Shown piece after piece: positions 25,524 to 33,293 of a stretch of DNA of 47,453 nucleotides (the stretch's first letter is position 1; each line of letters starts with the position of its first letter). The DNA is from Mariprofundus sp. GTDB lineage: Bacteria; Pseudomonadota; Zetaproteobacteria; Mariprofundales; Mariprofundaceae. The stretch is from positions 1-47,453 of the forward strand of contig JAJFLH010000011.1 in NCBI GenBank assembly GCA_021772775.1, read 5' to 3'. The notes beneath the pieces were generated by a model. The model saw only the letters and a program-made list of their open reading frames with translations. It did not search any database and had not been told where the DNA came from. The position numbers and the translations under genes were made by a program.

Positions 25524-26603
25524 CTACTTAGCCTTAAACTCACATTGACATAGCTTACGCACATGTTTCACGAGATCAGTTATTTCAGCATCAGTTAACA
25601 GCGATTTCCAACCAGGTATCAAAGCTGATTTATCAATAGCCACACCACCGTCTTTAATCACCTTGAACAGTTCAGCATCTGATCTGGCCTGCATGTATTT
25701 GCCGTTACTATGGTTTCGGGCAGGTACAGCCATATCACGAGAGTTTATGCCACTACCATGACCAGAAATTCCATGACACTGCATGCAGTAGAGACGGTAG
25801 TTTTTAGCTGCCGATTCAATACCTTCCTCTTCGCTAAATACTGGTATCTCGCCACCACCACTCTGATCAGTTTTTGATTCATCACTTTGGCTGGCTACTG
25901 CCTCAACTTCACCTGACAGAGAAATAACATAGTTCACCAGTTTTTGTAACTCTTCTTCAGAAAGATCACGTTTTGGCATATATGTTTTGTGATTCCATGC
26001 GTTCGGATCACGGGTAAAACTAAGCATATAGTCCGCTTTTAAACGTTTGCCAGCAGTGTGAAGTTCAGGACCTGACAGACCACCAAAATCAGGAGCAATA
26101 CGGTGACATGCCATACAGCCATTGCCTTTATCAAACAACAACTCACCAGCTGAACCAGCTGTAATCATTGGATCCAGCTTTTCAGCCCGAATCAAAGCAG
26201 TTTTTGTCCGCTTAGATGACAGCAGTGATGCCACATGCCCCGCTTCTGTAGCAGTTAAACGCACATGTTCTGGAAAAGATGTCTTACGTATCATGTCCCT
26301 TTTTTTACCTGACTCAACATGATCCAGATAAAACATTCCAGAAGGCCTAACCTGCTTCGGGCTTTGCAACCACTCTTTCAACCAGCTTTGATTATATTTA
26401 TTGCCAGCATAATAGAGAGCAGGACCTTTACGCCAGAGCCCTTCAGTTTCAGGCCCTGGTTTCCCAGTCAGGTCATGACACGACGCACATGCTTTCTTTT
26501 CCATCACTTTCAAGCCCGCTGCACTATCTGCAAAAGCCGATGTGCAGAACAGCAGTGCAAAGGCTGTGCAAGCAGCTGATAAAGTGCGAGTCAGATATTT
26601 CAT
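25524..26603 (-). CDS. Exported triheme c-type cytochrome
   Basis: The 359-residue protein begins with a signal peptide (cleavage near AFA-DSA, residue 25). It carries three haem-attachment motifs: CASCH at 39-43, CMACH at 163-167 and CMQCH at 273-277, each with a downstream methionine candidate for axial ligation (such as TYMPKRDLS). It is built from three cytochrome-c domains of the cbb3/FixP or NcgB/C kind, with an acidic serine-rich linker near 238-262. It probably shuttles electrons in the periplasm to or from the multicopper oxidase encoded 2 bp upstream. No membrane helix other than the signal is visible. Confidence 0.9.
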   Translation of the reverse strand: MKYLTRTLSAACTAFALLFCTSAFADSAAGLKVMEKKACASCHDLTGKPGPETEGLWRKGPALYYAGNKYNQSWLKEWLQSPKQVRPSGMFYLDHVESGKKRDMIRKTSFPEHVRLTATEAGHVASLLSSKRTKTALIRAEKLDPMITAGSAGELLFDKGNGCMACHRIAPDFGGLSGPELHTAGKRLKADYMLSFTRDPNAWNHKTYMPKRDLSEEELQKLVNYVISLSGEVEAVASQSDESKTDQSGGGEIPVFSEEEGIESAAKNYRLYCMQCHGISGHGSGINSRDMAVPARNHSNGKYMQARSDAELFKVIKDGGVAIDKSALIPGWKSLLTDAEITDLVKHVRKLCQCEFKAK

Positions 26604-26605
26604 TA

Positions 26606-27661
26606 TTAGTGACCTCTGCGCCTAGTTTTAATCTTAGTTCCCTTGAATCCTTCATGTTCGAACAGACCATAAGTACCTGTTTTCATAGATTCTTGATAGA
26701 AGAAGTTATTGTCATACTTGATATCTTTCCATACATACCAGTCGTCCATTGGTGTGCCTTCGTACTCCTGCACAGTAATTGGACCACCAGGAAACTTACC
26801 ACCAGCAGTTACATGTTTATCAACATGATCGTGGAAGATAAAACGACCCTCTTTATGATCAGCAGTATAGATCGCATCATAACGCTCACCTGGACCGAAC
26901 ATAATGGTTTCTGATTTATATGGAGCAGCCAGTGGCAGACCATCTTTATGGGTCACAGTCCAATCGTGCCCATGAATATGCATGGAGTGAATCGCACCAC
27001 CAGCACCGTACAAACGTAAACGCACGACATCACCAGTCTTCATACGAATCGGCTGGGTATAAGGAAATGAACGACCATTAACCGAGAAGTAATCTTCAGT
27101 GTCATAAGGCGTTGAGCCTGTGCCAAATTTATCAGCATTTTTAGATTCCCATGAAGAGTGCATCATGATTATATCTTTGGTTACTGTTTTTTCCAAAGCA
27201 GTTGGGTTCTTCGGATCGATAACCATAGGCCCCCACATACCACGAATACCTACATGTTCGTTGACGTTCACGTGACAGTGGTACCACAGAGAACCTGGGC
27301 GATCTGCTTTCATTTTATAGGTAAATGTCGTACCTGGTTTAATAGGCTGCTGGGTCACACCCGGCACACCATCCATGCGCCATGAGCCCTTTTGATGCAT
27401 ACCATGCCAATGAATCGTATGCGGTAACGTCGTATTATTAGTCACATGAATGACCAGATCATCGCCCTCTTTGGCACGAATGAGCGGACCAGGAACTTGG
27501 CTGTTAAATGCAAAAACTTTGTAATTCAAATCCGGAGCCACTGCCAGCGACACCTCATCAATCGACATATTCATCTCACGAGTAGCTGCCTGCGCTGTCA
27601 TGGCAGTGAACATACAGCCCATGGCCAACACCAACGCCATCATTAATCTTAACACCCTCAT
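26606..27661 (-). CDS. Two-domain multicopper oxidase (type-1 copper in domain 1)
   Basis: The 351-residue periplasmic enzyme has a signal peptide ending near TAQA. Domain 1 holds HTIHWHG (H81, H84, H86) and WYHCHVNVNEHVGIRGMWG with the type-1 ligands C129, H136 and M142. Domain 2 has HSMHIHGHDW (225-234) and HDHVDKHV (277-284) but no cysteine, so it lacks a type-1 site. This is the pattern of small, trimeric two-domain oxidases of the type found in Nitrosomonas europaea, not of a classical NirK nitrite reductase. Likely role: oxidation of a metal, quinol or reduced nitrogen species with electrons passed via the adjacent cytochrome; the true substrate is not evident. C-terminal tail is basic (KTRRRGH). 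Confidence 0.85.
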   Translation of the reverse strand: MRVLRLMMALVLAMGCMFTAMTAQAATREMNMSIDEVSLAVAPDLNYKVFAFNSQVPGPLIRAKEGDDLVIHVTNNTTLPHTIHWHGMHQKGSWRMDGVPGVTQQPIKPGTTFTYKMKADRPGSLWYHCHVNVNEHVGIRGMWGPMVIDPKNPTALEKTVTKDIIMMHSSWESKNADKFGTGSTPYDTEDYFSVNGRSFPYTQPIRMKTGDVVRLRLYGAGGAIHSMHIHGHDWTVTHKDGLPLAAPYKSETIMFGPGERYDAIYTADHKEGRFIFHDHVDKHVTAGGKFPGGPITVQEYEGTPMDDWYVWKDIKYDNNFFYQESMKTGTYGLFEHEGFKGTKIKTRRRGH

Positions 27662-27714
27662 ATACTTACCTCCTCATTATTAATCTCAGCGTGATTACAC
27701 GCCAATTTCTTCGT

Positions 27715-28677
27715 TTAAAACACAAATGGATCAGAATAGATATCTGCCATTGATGCTCCAGCCAAAAAGCATGTCTGCTTCAAGCCATTCACAATGGCCG
27801 GATCACCACAAACATAAACTCGCCAACCAGAAAGATCCGGTATAGCAGATTTAACAAGCTGCTGGATATCGCCCTGCTTGCCGCCATCTGGCGCATCGCC
27901 ATGCAACACGCAGGGGGTATAATGCACTTTTTCATACTGATCCGCCAGCGCATTCATCTCATCACTATAATACAAACCTGGTATTGCTAGGCTGGCATGA
28001 AACAGATGAATCTCACCACGGTGACCATGTTTAAGCGCATCACGAACAATGCCGTACAAAGGAGCAAGACCAGTGCCAACAGCAACCATTAACAAAGGCT
28101 GATCCAGATCTTTTATTGTATAGAAACATTCACCAGCAGGGCCATCTATACTTAATGCATCACCGACACTGGTTTCATCATGCAAATAACCACTCATGCG
28201 ACCATCAGGGACGCGCTTGATATGCAGCTCCAAAGCCTCATCACTCGGTAGGCTGGCCAATGAATAACTCCGCACCAAACCAGTCTCAGGGTGTTTTACA
28301 TTCACAAACTGACCCGCGACATAATCAAACTCATGCTCGCACTTCAACCGCAAACGTAACACCGACTCGTTAAGCAACTGCTTTTCAACAACCGTAGCCG
28401 CCATACTACCTTTCGATAGATCCGCGACAGCCAACTCCATATCTTCTTCCGGTTTACAGACGCAGGTCAAAAAATAGTTTTGGGCCACCTGAGTATCTTT
28501 CAGGCCTTTTTGAGAATCAGCAGTAGGTCTGCCTTTGACTGCTTTAGTGATGCATGTCTGACACACCCCACTTTGACAGCCGGAAGCAACAAGCAAGCCA
28601 TGCCGCGTCAAACACTCAAGGATAGTTTCGCCCTGATGACAATCATATTGGTGACCATCAAAGGTAATCAACGGCAT
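27715..28677 (-). CDS. 2Fe-2S/FAD/NAD(P)H oxidoreductase
   Basis: The 320-residue protein starts with a plant-type ferredoxin domain (C34-x4-C39-x2-C42 and C72; residues 1-85). A ferredoxin-NADP reductase-like FAD domain with RSYSLASLP (~142-150) and an NAD-binding domain with VAVGTGLAPLYGI and VYVCGDPAIV (~185-295) follow; it ends in an aromatic residue. The layout is that of oxygenase reductases (benzoate or methane monooxygenase type). No oxygenase is nearby, but two truncated haemoglobins are directly upstream. I infer it is their electron donor, splitting the functions of a flavohaemoglobin over two genes. Cytoplasmic. Confidence 0.85.
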   Translation of the reverse strand: MPLITFDGHQYDCHQGETILECLTRHGLLVASGCQSGVCQTCITKAVKGRPTADSQKGLKDTQVAQNYFLTCVCKPEEDMELAVADLSKGSMAATVVEKQLLNESVLRLRLKCEHEFDYVAGQFVNVKHPETGLVRSYSLASLPSDEALELHIKRVPDGRMSGYLHDETSVGDALSIDGPAGECFYTIKDLDQPLLMVAVGTGLAPLYGIVRDALKHGHRGEIHLFHASLAIPGLYYSDEMNALADQYEKVHYTPCVLHGDAPDGGKQGDIQQLVKSAIPDLSGWRVYVCGDPAIVNGLKQTCFLAGASMADIYSDPFVF

Positions 28678-28712
28678 AGCACACTCTTTTTATTCATTTA
28701 TTTTCTTTCTTC

Positions 28713-29219
28713 TTATCTATTTAGAACGTCATCACGAACGCTGTCAGCAATGGTAATAATCTCAGCTATCTTCGCTTCACCAACACCCAACTCAGCCAGT
28801 GTTGCACGCAGATGTACCAACACGTGTTCAAAATGAGAGTCATTCAGCCCCATTTTTTCAACCAGGTGTTTATGACCAGCACGCATATCCATTCCTGTGT
28901 AATTGTTCGGACCACCAAACACCATAGTCAGGAAAGCTTTCTGCTTCGCAGCCTGCCTCGTCATGTCGGTACCTTCAAAAAACACTTTGATATAAGCATC
29001 TGCAAGCACACGCCTATAAAAGATATTAACAGCGGCATCAATTGCCGCAGCACCACCCAATTGATCATACAAACTCTTCTCAACGGGCTTATTGGCTTCT
29101 TCAGCAGCAGCTTCTCGACGGGCTTTATCCGCAGCGCCTGCCAGTATCATCGGTACAATTACACCGAGCACAACAAACAGGATAAAAGGATAAATAAAAG
29201 CGGTTAATTGTTGTTCCAT
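28713..29219 (-). CDS. Membrane-anchored group I truncated haemoglobin
   Basis: The 168-residue protein consists of an anchor (residues 1-35, one hydrophobic helix at ~8-28, then basic DKARRE), an acidic linker (EEANKPVEK) and a complete truncated haemoglobin domain (49-168). The globin carries FYRRVLAD with the B10 tyrosine, KQKAFLTMVFGGPNNYTG, and AGHKHLVEK with the proximal histidine. It is about 85% identical to the soluble globin encoded 12 bp upstream, so it arose by duplication plus fusion. The upstream gene's stop codon lies in its AAGGGG ribosome-binding site, implying coupling. The haem would sit on the cytoplasmic face if the basic stretch is inside. Membrane-bound truncated globins are unusual. 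Confidence 0.88.
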   Translation of the reverse strand: MEQQLTAFIYPFILFVVLGVIVPMILAGAADKARREAAAEEANKPVEKSLYDQLGGAAAIDAAVNIFYRRVLADAYIKVFFEGTDMTRQAAKQKAFLTMVFGGPNNYTGMDMRAGHKHLVEKMGLNDSHFEHVLVHLRATLAELGVGEAKIAEIITIADSVRDDVLNR

Positions 29220-29231
29220 CTGAAGAACCCC

Positions 29232-29597
29232 TTAGCGATTCAGTACATCAGCACGAACACTGTCCGCGATATTGATGATCTCTTGAATTTTATCCGTTCC
29301 AACACCCAACTCAGCTAATGTTGAACGCAGATGTGCCAATACGTGTTCAAAATGAGAATCATTCAGACCCATTTTTTCAACCAAATGCTTGTGACCCTCA
29401 CGCATATCCATACCAGTGTAATTATTTGGGCCGCCAAAGACCATGGTTAAAAAGGCTTTCTGTTTAGCGGCCTGTCTGGTCATGTCCGTACCTTCAAAAA
29501 AACGATTGATATAAGAATCAGCCAACACTCTGCGATAAAAAATATCTACCGCTGCATCGATTGAAGCTTCGCCGCCCAACTCATCATATAAACTCAT
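29232..29597 (-). CDS. Soluble group I truncated haemoglobin
   Basis: The 121-residue protein matches cyanobacterial/proteobacterial group I truncated haemoglobins over its whole length: LYDELGG, FYRRVLAD (B10 tyrosine at 21), DMTRQAAKQKAFLTMVFGG, MREGHKHLVEKMGL with proximal H69, and HFEHVLAHL. Globins of this class bind oxygen and NO and can dioxygenate NO to nitrate when re-reduced. A GGAGGA site seven bases before ATG predicts strong translation. It is the first gene of the minus-strand cluster and starts downstream of a promoter overlapping an NsrR-like site. Confidence 0.93.
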   Translation of the reverse strand: MSLYDELGGEASIDAAVDIFYRRVLADSYINRFFEGTDMTRQAAKQKAFLTMVFGGPNNYTGMDMREGHKHLVEKMGLNDSHFEHVLAHLRSTLAELGVGTDKIQEIINIADSVRADVLNR

Positions 29598-29668
29598 AAA
29601 AATTCCTCCAATGTTGTTGTATTATTTTCAGACAACCAGCAAAGAGCCCACTCACCCTCTCTATCTAC

Positions 29669-29692
29669 TGAAATGCATCTGAGATTCGAAAA
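29669..29692. promoter_or_regulatory. Candidate NsrR operator
   Basis: AAATGCATCTGAGATTCGAA contains ATGCAT and TGAGAT spaced exactly as I recall for the E. coli hmp NsrR site (roughly 15 of 20 positions agree). It lies immediately downstream of the -10 box of the cluster promoter, a repressing position, and upstream of nsrR itself. Confidence 0.55.
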
Positions 29693-29719
29693 TATGATAA
29701 TGCCCGCAAAAGATGTCAA
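29691..29719 (-). promoter_or_regulatory. Sigma-70 promoter of the haemoglobin/oxidase cluster
   Basis: On the minus strand a perfect -35 TTGACA (29714-29719), a 17-base spacer and CATATT (29691-29696, 4 of 6) predict a start near 29684, giving an ~87-base leader before the first globin gene. Confidence 0.65.
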
Positions 29720-29737
29720 CAGAATATATTTTTAAAT

Positions 29738-29765
29738 TTGATTATCATTATTTCTCGTCTATACT
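29738..29765 (+). promoter_or_regulatory. Putative nsrR promoter giving a leaderless mRNA
   Basis: TTGATT (29738-29743), a 16-base spacer and TATACT (29760-29765) place the expected start at or next to the A of the nsrR ATG at 29772. No ribosome-binding site precedes that ATG, consistent with a leaderless transcript. Confidence 0.45.
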
Positions 29766-29771
29766 CCAGCC

Positions 29772-30245
29772 ATGCACTTGACTCGCTATACAGATTATTC
29801 ACTGCGCGTTTTACTCTACCTTGGTTCAAATCCCGGGGAACGGGTGACGATCAGCCAAATTACGGAGTACTTTGACATCTCCCGAAATCATCTGGTTAAA
29901 GTTGTTCATAATTTGGGACAGCTCGGACTCATCCACACCATCCGAGGAAAATCAGGCGGCATGACCTTGGCCATGCCCCCAAAAGAGATTAATCTCGCTC
30001 ATGTCATCCGGAAAATTGAACCACATATGAACTTGCTGGAATGCTTTGATGATCAAACCAACACCTGCCCAATCACCATGCAGTGTGGATTGAAAAGCAT
30101 TTTATTTCAAGCGCGAAGGGGGTTTATGGATGTCTTAAATGATTACACCCTTGAAGACCTACTGCCACGCGAGGATCAACCATACAAACTCTCTTCCGAA
30201 CAGATCATTCCCTTTTCAACTATTCAGCGCTCAGCAAAAGCATAA
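29772..30245 (+). CDS. nsrR: Rrf2-family NO-responsive repressor NsrR
   Basis: The 157-residue regulator opens with MHLTRYTDYSLRVLLYLGSN and a winged helix (TISQITEYFDISRNHLVKVV, then TIRGKSGGMTLA). The cluster-binding loop holds C91, C99 and C105 in LLECFDDQTNTCPITMQCGL, matching the three cysteine ligands of the NsrR iron-sulfur cluster, which is destroyed by NO with loss of DNA binding. The end (FMDVLNDYTLEDLL) is also NsrR-like, which distinguishes it from IscR. It is divergent from the globin/oxidase cluster and most likely represses it in the absence of NO. Confidence 0.9.
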   Translation: MHLTRYTDYSLRVLLYLGSNPGERVTISQITEYFDISRNHLVKVVHNLGQLGLIHTIRGKSGGMTLAMPPKEINLAHVIRKIEPHMNLLECFDDQTNTCPITMQCGLKSILFQARRGFMDVLNDYTLEDLLPREDQPYKLSSEQIIPFSTIQRSAKA

Positions 30246-30272
30246 ACTCTACCACTAAAAAGCCCCACACAT

Positions 30273-30304
30273 ACATTCAGCTTGCCCCACAAGGGTGAAT
30301 GTTT
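30273..30304 (+). terminator. Hairpin downstream of nsrR
   Basis: ACATTCA...TGAATGT with an inner CTTG...CAAG forms a long stem ending in TTT, 28 bases after the nsrR stop. Confidence 0.5.
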
Positions 30305-30348
30305 AGCGTGCCGTGCTTAAAACACCTATCCACACCAGAGAGAACACT

Positions 30349-31818
30349 ATGCTGTCCAAAATAACCCAACACCTCGAACCCCGCCACTTCGGCCTGCTTG
30401 CTCTATGCGTCCTGGCATTCATATACATGGCGTTATTTCGTTATGACGCCTATGGCATTGAGGAGGGAGCGGCACGCGCACTGCTCATCAACTGGTCGAT
30501 CATTGATCAGGTTGCCAATGCCACGCCATTGTTCGGCTTTCCCGATTTACGTGCCGTAATGTTTGTTTTTCTGGACCTTCACTGGGCTGGAAGCCTGCCT
30601 GCCGCCAAAGTATTTACCCTGTTTATGCTATTTGGCACAGCCCTCATGCTCTACCGCTGGTCAGAATCCTATGAAAGCCCTGAAGTAGCCACCATGGCAA
30701 CAGCACTACTACTTATTTCACCAATCAGCATCATACAAACTGACTCCATCTCAGCCGGCGTATTCTTACTATTTTGTTTTGCAACAGTGTTTTGGATGAA
30801 TCACTACTACCAGCTGGCTATTCGCACCATGTCAGCTTCATTCTTCCTACTCATGTTGATGAGTGCTTTTGCCGTCAGCCTGCATCCGATGGGCTTAGCC
30901 GCCCCCATTGCCCTGGCACTGCACTGGTACCCCAAGAAAAAAACTATCGAAAGCAATAATGAGGATGAAGCGGAGCCCCTTCAGCAGCAGATGCTTGAAA
31001 AACGCCGCAACCTATTCATAGGACTGGGTATTACCACAGCATTACTACTGTTTGTACGCTGGGGCTGGTCGGGGCTAGAAGAGAGCGCCAACCATCTCGC
31101 CAGTCTGGGAGCGATCTTAACCGGCTCTCCAATTCTACAAAGCTCACCACCAGTCGGTTACGGCTTAATTGTAGCCAGCCTATTGGGCTTTGTGATCGCC
31201 ATCTACTTTTACCGTCGTTATTTTGAGTTATTCAGCTTTACACTCGTGATTGCCTGCCTGATTGGACTTCTTCAACCTGACAGTTCATGGGCACTCATCG
31301 CTCTAACATGTGTCCTGTTTCTAGGGCTACCCATGCTCATCGCGGCTCATCGCAGGACTGGCATTCAAAACATCATCGGCCAGCGTGGCTTGGTCATCTT
31401 ATTAATCATCATTCTCACCAGCATGTTCACCTCGGCCGATAAACACTACCGCATGATCACGCAATTGAAGCTGAAATCAGACAGCGATAACCTACTTGCA
31501 TCAGCCGCCCACATCGCCAGCAATCATGATGCTGAGTTCATCATGGCCAGCCAATGGCCAGCTCGCACCATGCTTGTCACCAAACGCGATGTACTCCCCC
31601 TACCGCCCCAACGCATTTTGCAGGATGCAGAAACATTCATTGAAAAAACGGCCAGCGTAACGCACTTCATGTTTGATCCGAACAAACCAGAAAATGAAGC
31701 TCTATCGAAAATCGGAGCCCGCCTGACACAACGCATGCAAGCTGTTGAAATTCAGCCTGCTGGTGTCATCTTACAAGTCAATTCAAGACAGAATTCAAAT
31801 AATGAAGGTAACCATTAA
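30349..31818 (+). CDS. Polytopic membrane protein of the glycosyltransferase-39 (PMT) type
   Basis: Starting from ATG at 30349, the product has 489 residues; a GTG at 30313 is an alternative without a site. It begins with a membrane helix, followed by YDAYGIEEGAARALLINW, a loop with an acidic pair resembling the first periplasmic loop of GT-C glycosyltransferases. About ten further hydrophobic helices and a C-terminal soluble domain (~400-480, including HDAEFIMASQWPAR and LPLPPQRILQDAETF) follow. The fold suggests transfer of a sugar from a polyprenyl carrier, but the donor and acceptor cannot be named. No partner genes are adjacent. Confidence 0.5.
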   Translation: MLSKITQHLEPRHFGLLALCVLAFIYMALFRYDAYGIEEGAARALLINWSIIDQVANATPLFGFPDLRAVMFVFLDLHWAGSLPAAKVFTLFMLFGTALMLYRWSESYESPEVATMATALLLISPISIIQTDSISAGVFLLFCFATVFWMNHYYQLAIRTMSASFFLLMLMSAFAVSLHPMGLAAPIALALHWYPKKKTIESNNEDEAEPLQQQMLEKRRNLFIGLGITTALLLFVRWGWSGLEESANHLASLGAILTGSPILQSSPPVGYGLIVASLLGFVIAIYFYRRYFELFSFTLVIACLIGLLQPDSSWALIALTCVLFLGLPMLIAAHRRTGIQNIIGQRGLVILLIIILTSMFTSADKHYRMITQLKLKSDSDNLLASAAHIASNHDAEFIMASQWPARTMLVTKRDVLPLPPQRILQDAETFIEKTASVTHFMFDPNKPENEALSKIGARLTQRMQAVEIQPAGVILQVNSRQNSNNEGNH

Positions 31819-31918
31819 ACAAGACTCAACATCTAATCCAACACCTGCAGCGCTGAGAAAGACACCTCCCCTCAATCCATGGGACAAACATGGAAGCAGA
31901 ATTGTAGTTAGCTAAGCC

Positions 31919-32194
31919 TCATGTTTTAGGGCGATTGAGATAGTGAAAAAATAACGACACTACAACACCAAAGCCACCACAAAACAGCAGCAGCCCACCA
32001 ACAAACACAGCAGCTAACATCGGTGCTGATGCATCATTGTGCAGATTCGGCATCAAATACGCCAACATCGCCACACCAATAACCATCGCCAGCGCATAAT
32101 TGCGCATCATGCGCTTCCATACAGCTGCATCGACTTTCGGCGCATCACCTACTGAATCTTTGTCATCCAACTGTTTTTTTTCTAACTGTCCCAT
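31919..32194 (-). CDS. Small two-helix membrane protein of unknown function
   Basis: The start at 32194 (MGQLEKKQLDDKDSVGD) follows GGGGATC by eight bases and lies 19 bp after the upstream gene's stop; a frame extending to 32308 overlaps that gene and has no site. The 91-residue product has a charged N-terminus, then two membrane helices (YALAMVIGVAMLAYLM and APMLAAVFVGGLLLFCGGFG) and a short basic end. It probably forms an operon with the four-helix protein upstream. Family not recognised. Confidence 0.55.
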   Translation of the reverse strand: MGQLEKKQLDDKDSVGDAPKVDAAVWKRMMRNYALAMVIGVAMLAYLMPNLHNDASAPMLAAVFVGGLLLFCGGFGVVVSLFFHYLNRPKT

Positions 32195-32213
32195 GATGAG
32201 ATCCCCACACATT

Positions 32214-32621
32214 TTATTTCGCAGCTTCAGGCACGAACAACAGCCAACCTGAAAAAAACACCAACAAACGAACCACAACAACACCGATAAACTGCTTCTG
32301 ATGCTCACTGCGATGATGCTGATGCTCAGGCCCTACCGGATTCGCAAGCATCGAACGCCCAGCCATAATCTGCAACACATACAAGGCATACAGCACCATC
32401 ACCAACATCACATGACTCCAGATCAAAAACGAAAAGATCTCACCCTGATCAATCAGCCGCTCTTTCCAATCATGTGTCAAATACAGATAGACCGGAAATG
32501 CTAAATCAAACAGAATCAAAGAGACCATCGCTGAAATATGAAACTGACGCTGTTTGCGCCAATACCACGCCGCAGCCAACACCACAAAACTGATTAATAC
32601 GAGTAAAATACTAGTTGCCAT
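32214..32621 (-). CDS. Four-helix membrane protein, DUF420-like
   Basis: The 135-residue protein has four hydrophobic helices (~3-20, 30-48, 62-84, 112-130). Histidines lie near helix ends (RQFHISAM, YLTHDW, LIWSHVMLV), a spacing seen in DUF420/CtaM-like proteins linked to haem-copper oxidase assembly. A histidine-rich loop (EHQHHRSEHQKQ) precedes the last helix. Assignment is tentative. Its closeness to a short haem-copper-oxidase-like gene on the other strand (32729) is compatible with a respiratory role. Confidence 0.45.
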   Translation of the reverse strand: MATSILLVLISFVVLAAAWYWRKQRQFHISAMVSLILFDLAFPVYLYLTHDWKERLIDQGEIFSFLIWSHVMLVMVLYALYVLQIMAGRSMLANPVGPEHQHHRSEHQKQFIGVVVVRLLVFFSGWLLFVPEAAK

Positions 32622-32728
32622 CGCCAGATACTACGCAGACACAACAAGGTTCGTCACCTACAACAAAGCCACAGGAATAATAAATGTATTTTATTTGCGC
32701 TATAGCATTAAATCGCTACGATTCGCCC

Positions 32729-33292
32729 ATGTCCAAAGACCTGTCTAAAAACACACACGAACAATCCCCAGCCGAAGAAACCAAAAAACCATTGGAACTA
32801 CGCTATCTAGGCAAGTTCCTCATCTTCTCCGTCGCATCCTTTTTTGTAGGAACAGTACATGGAGTTTTACAGGTTATTCCAGCTGTTCGCGCCTGGTTAG
32901 ATTCCATTGGTAGTCCCTATGGCGGCCCCGGCCACATGATTGACCCGCTGGCTCATGCTCATATTAACCTCGTTGGTGGCGTCACCATACTTGGCATGGC
33001 TATGACCTATTATCTGCTTCCAAAAATCACCCACAAACCAGTTTATTCTCGCAGCATGGCTGAACACTCGTTCTGGTGGACAGCCTGTGGTGTCTCTGCC
33101 TTTTATATCGCATTAATGATTTTCGGTATTTGGGAGGGCAATCTGTGGCTCACCACCCCGGAAGAGATACCTGCCATTCACCGCTTTTATGGCCCAATCA
33201 TCTCCATTGCAGCTACCGCTCTCGCTATCGGCTTTTGGGCCTATCTAGCCAATGTGCTATTGTCCGTAAAAGGCTTGTACAAGAACTCTTAA
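32729..33292 (+). CDS. Short haem-copper oxidase subunit I-like membrane protein
   Basis: The 187-residue product (start at 32729; a longer frame from 32684 exists) has four predicted helices. The segment GGPGHMIDPLAHAHINLVGG followed by GMAMTYYLLPKI resembles the haem-ligand helix of CcoN/NorB-type subunits I, where the histidine-x-histidine pair binds low-spin haem. A full subunit has about twelve helices and a CuB site; neither is present, so this cannot be a complete oxidase. It could be a haem-binding membrane protein derived from one. It overlaps no other gene and is followed 1 bp later by the next gene, so the two form an operon. Confidence 0.5.
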   Translation: MSKDLSKNTHEQSPAEETKKPLELRYLGKFLIFSVASFFVGTVHGVLQVIPAVRAWLDSIGSPYGGPGHMIDPLAHAHINLVGGVTILGMAMTYYLLPKITHKPVYSRSMAEHSFWWTACGVSAFYIALMIFGIWEGNLWLTTPEEIPAIHRFYGPIISIAATALAIGFWAYLANVLLSVKGLYKNS

Positions 33293-33293
33293 T

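Noticed and set aside
26489-26914. 141-codon plus-strand frame across the cytochrome/oxidase junction
   Set aside because: It is antisense to two well-supported genes and has no recognisable motif.
26606-27661. Copper nitrite reductase NirK
   Set aside because: The copper motifs fit a two-domain laccase-like oxidase (HxH pairs in both domains, CHx5Hx5M), not the NirK pattern around its single type-1 cysteine.
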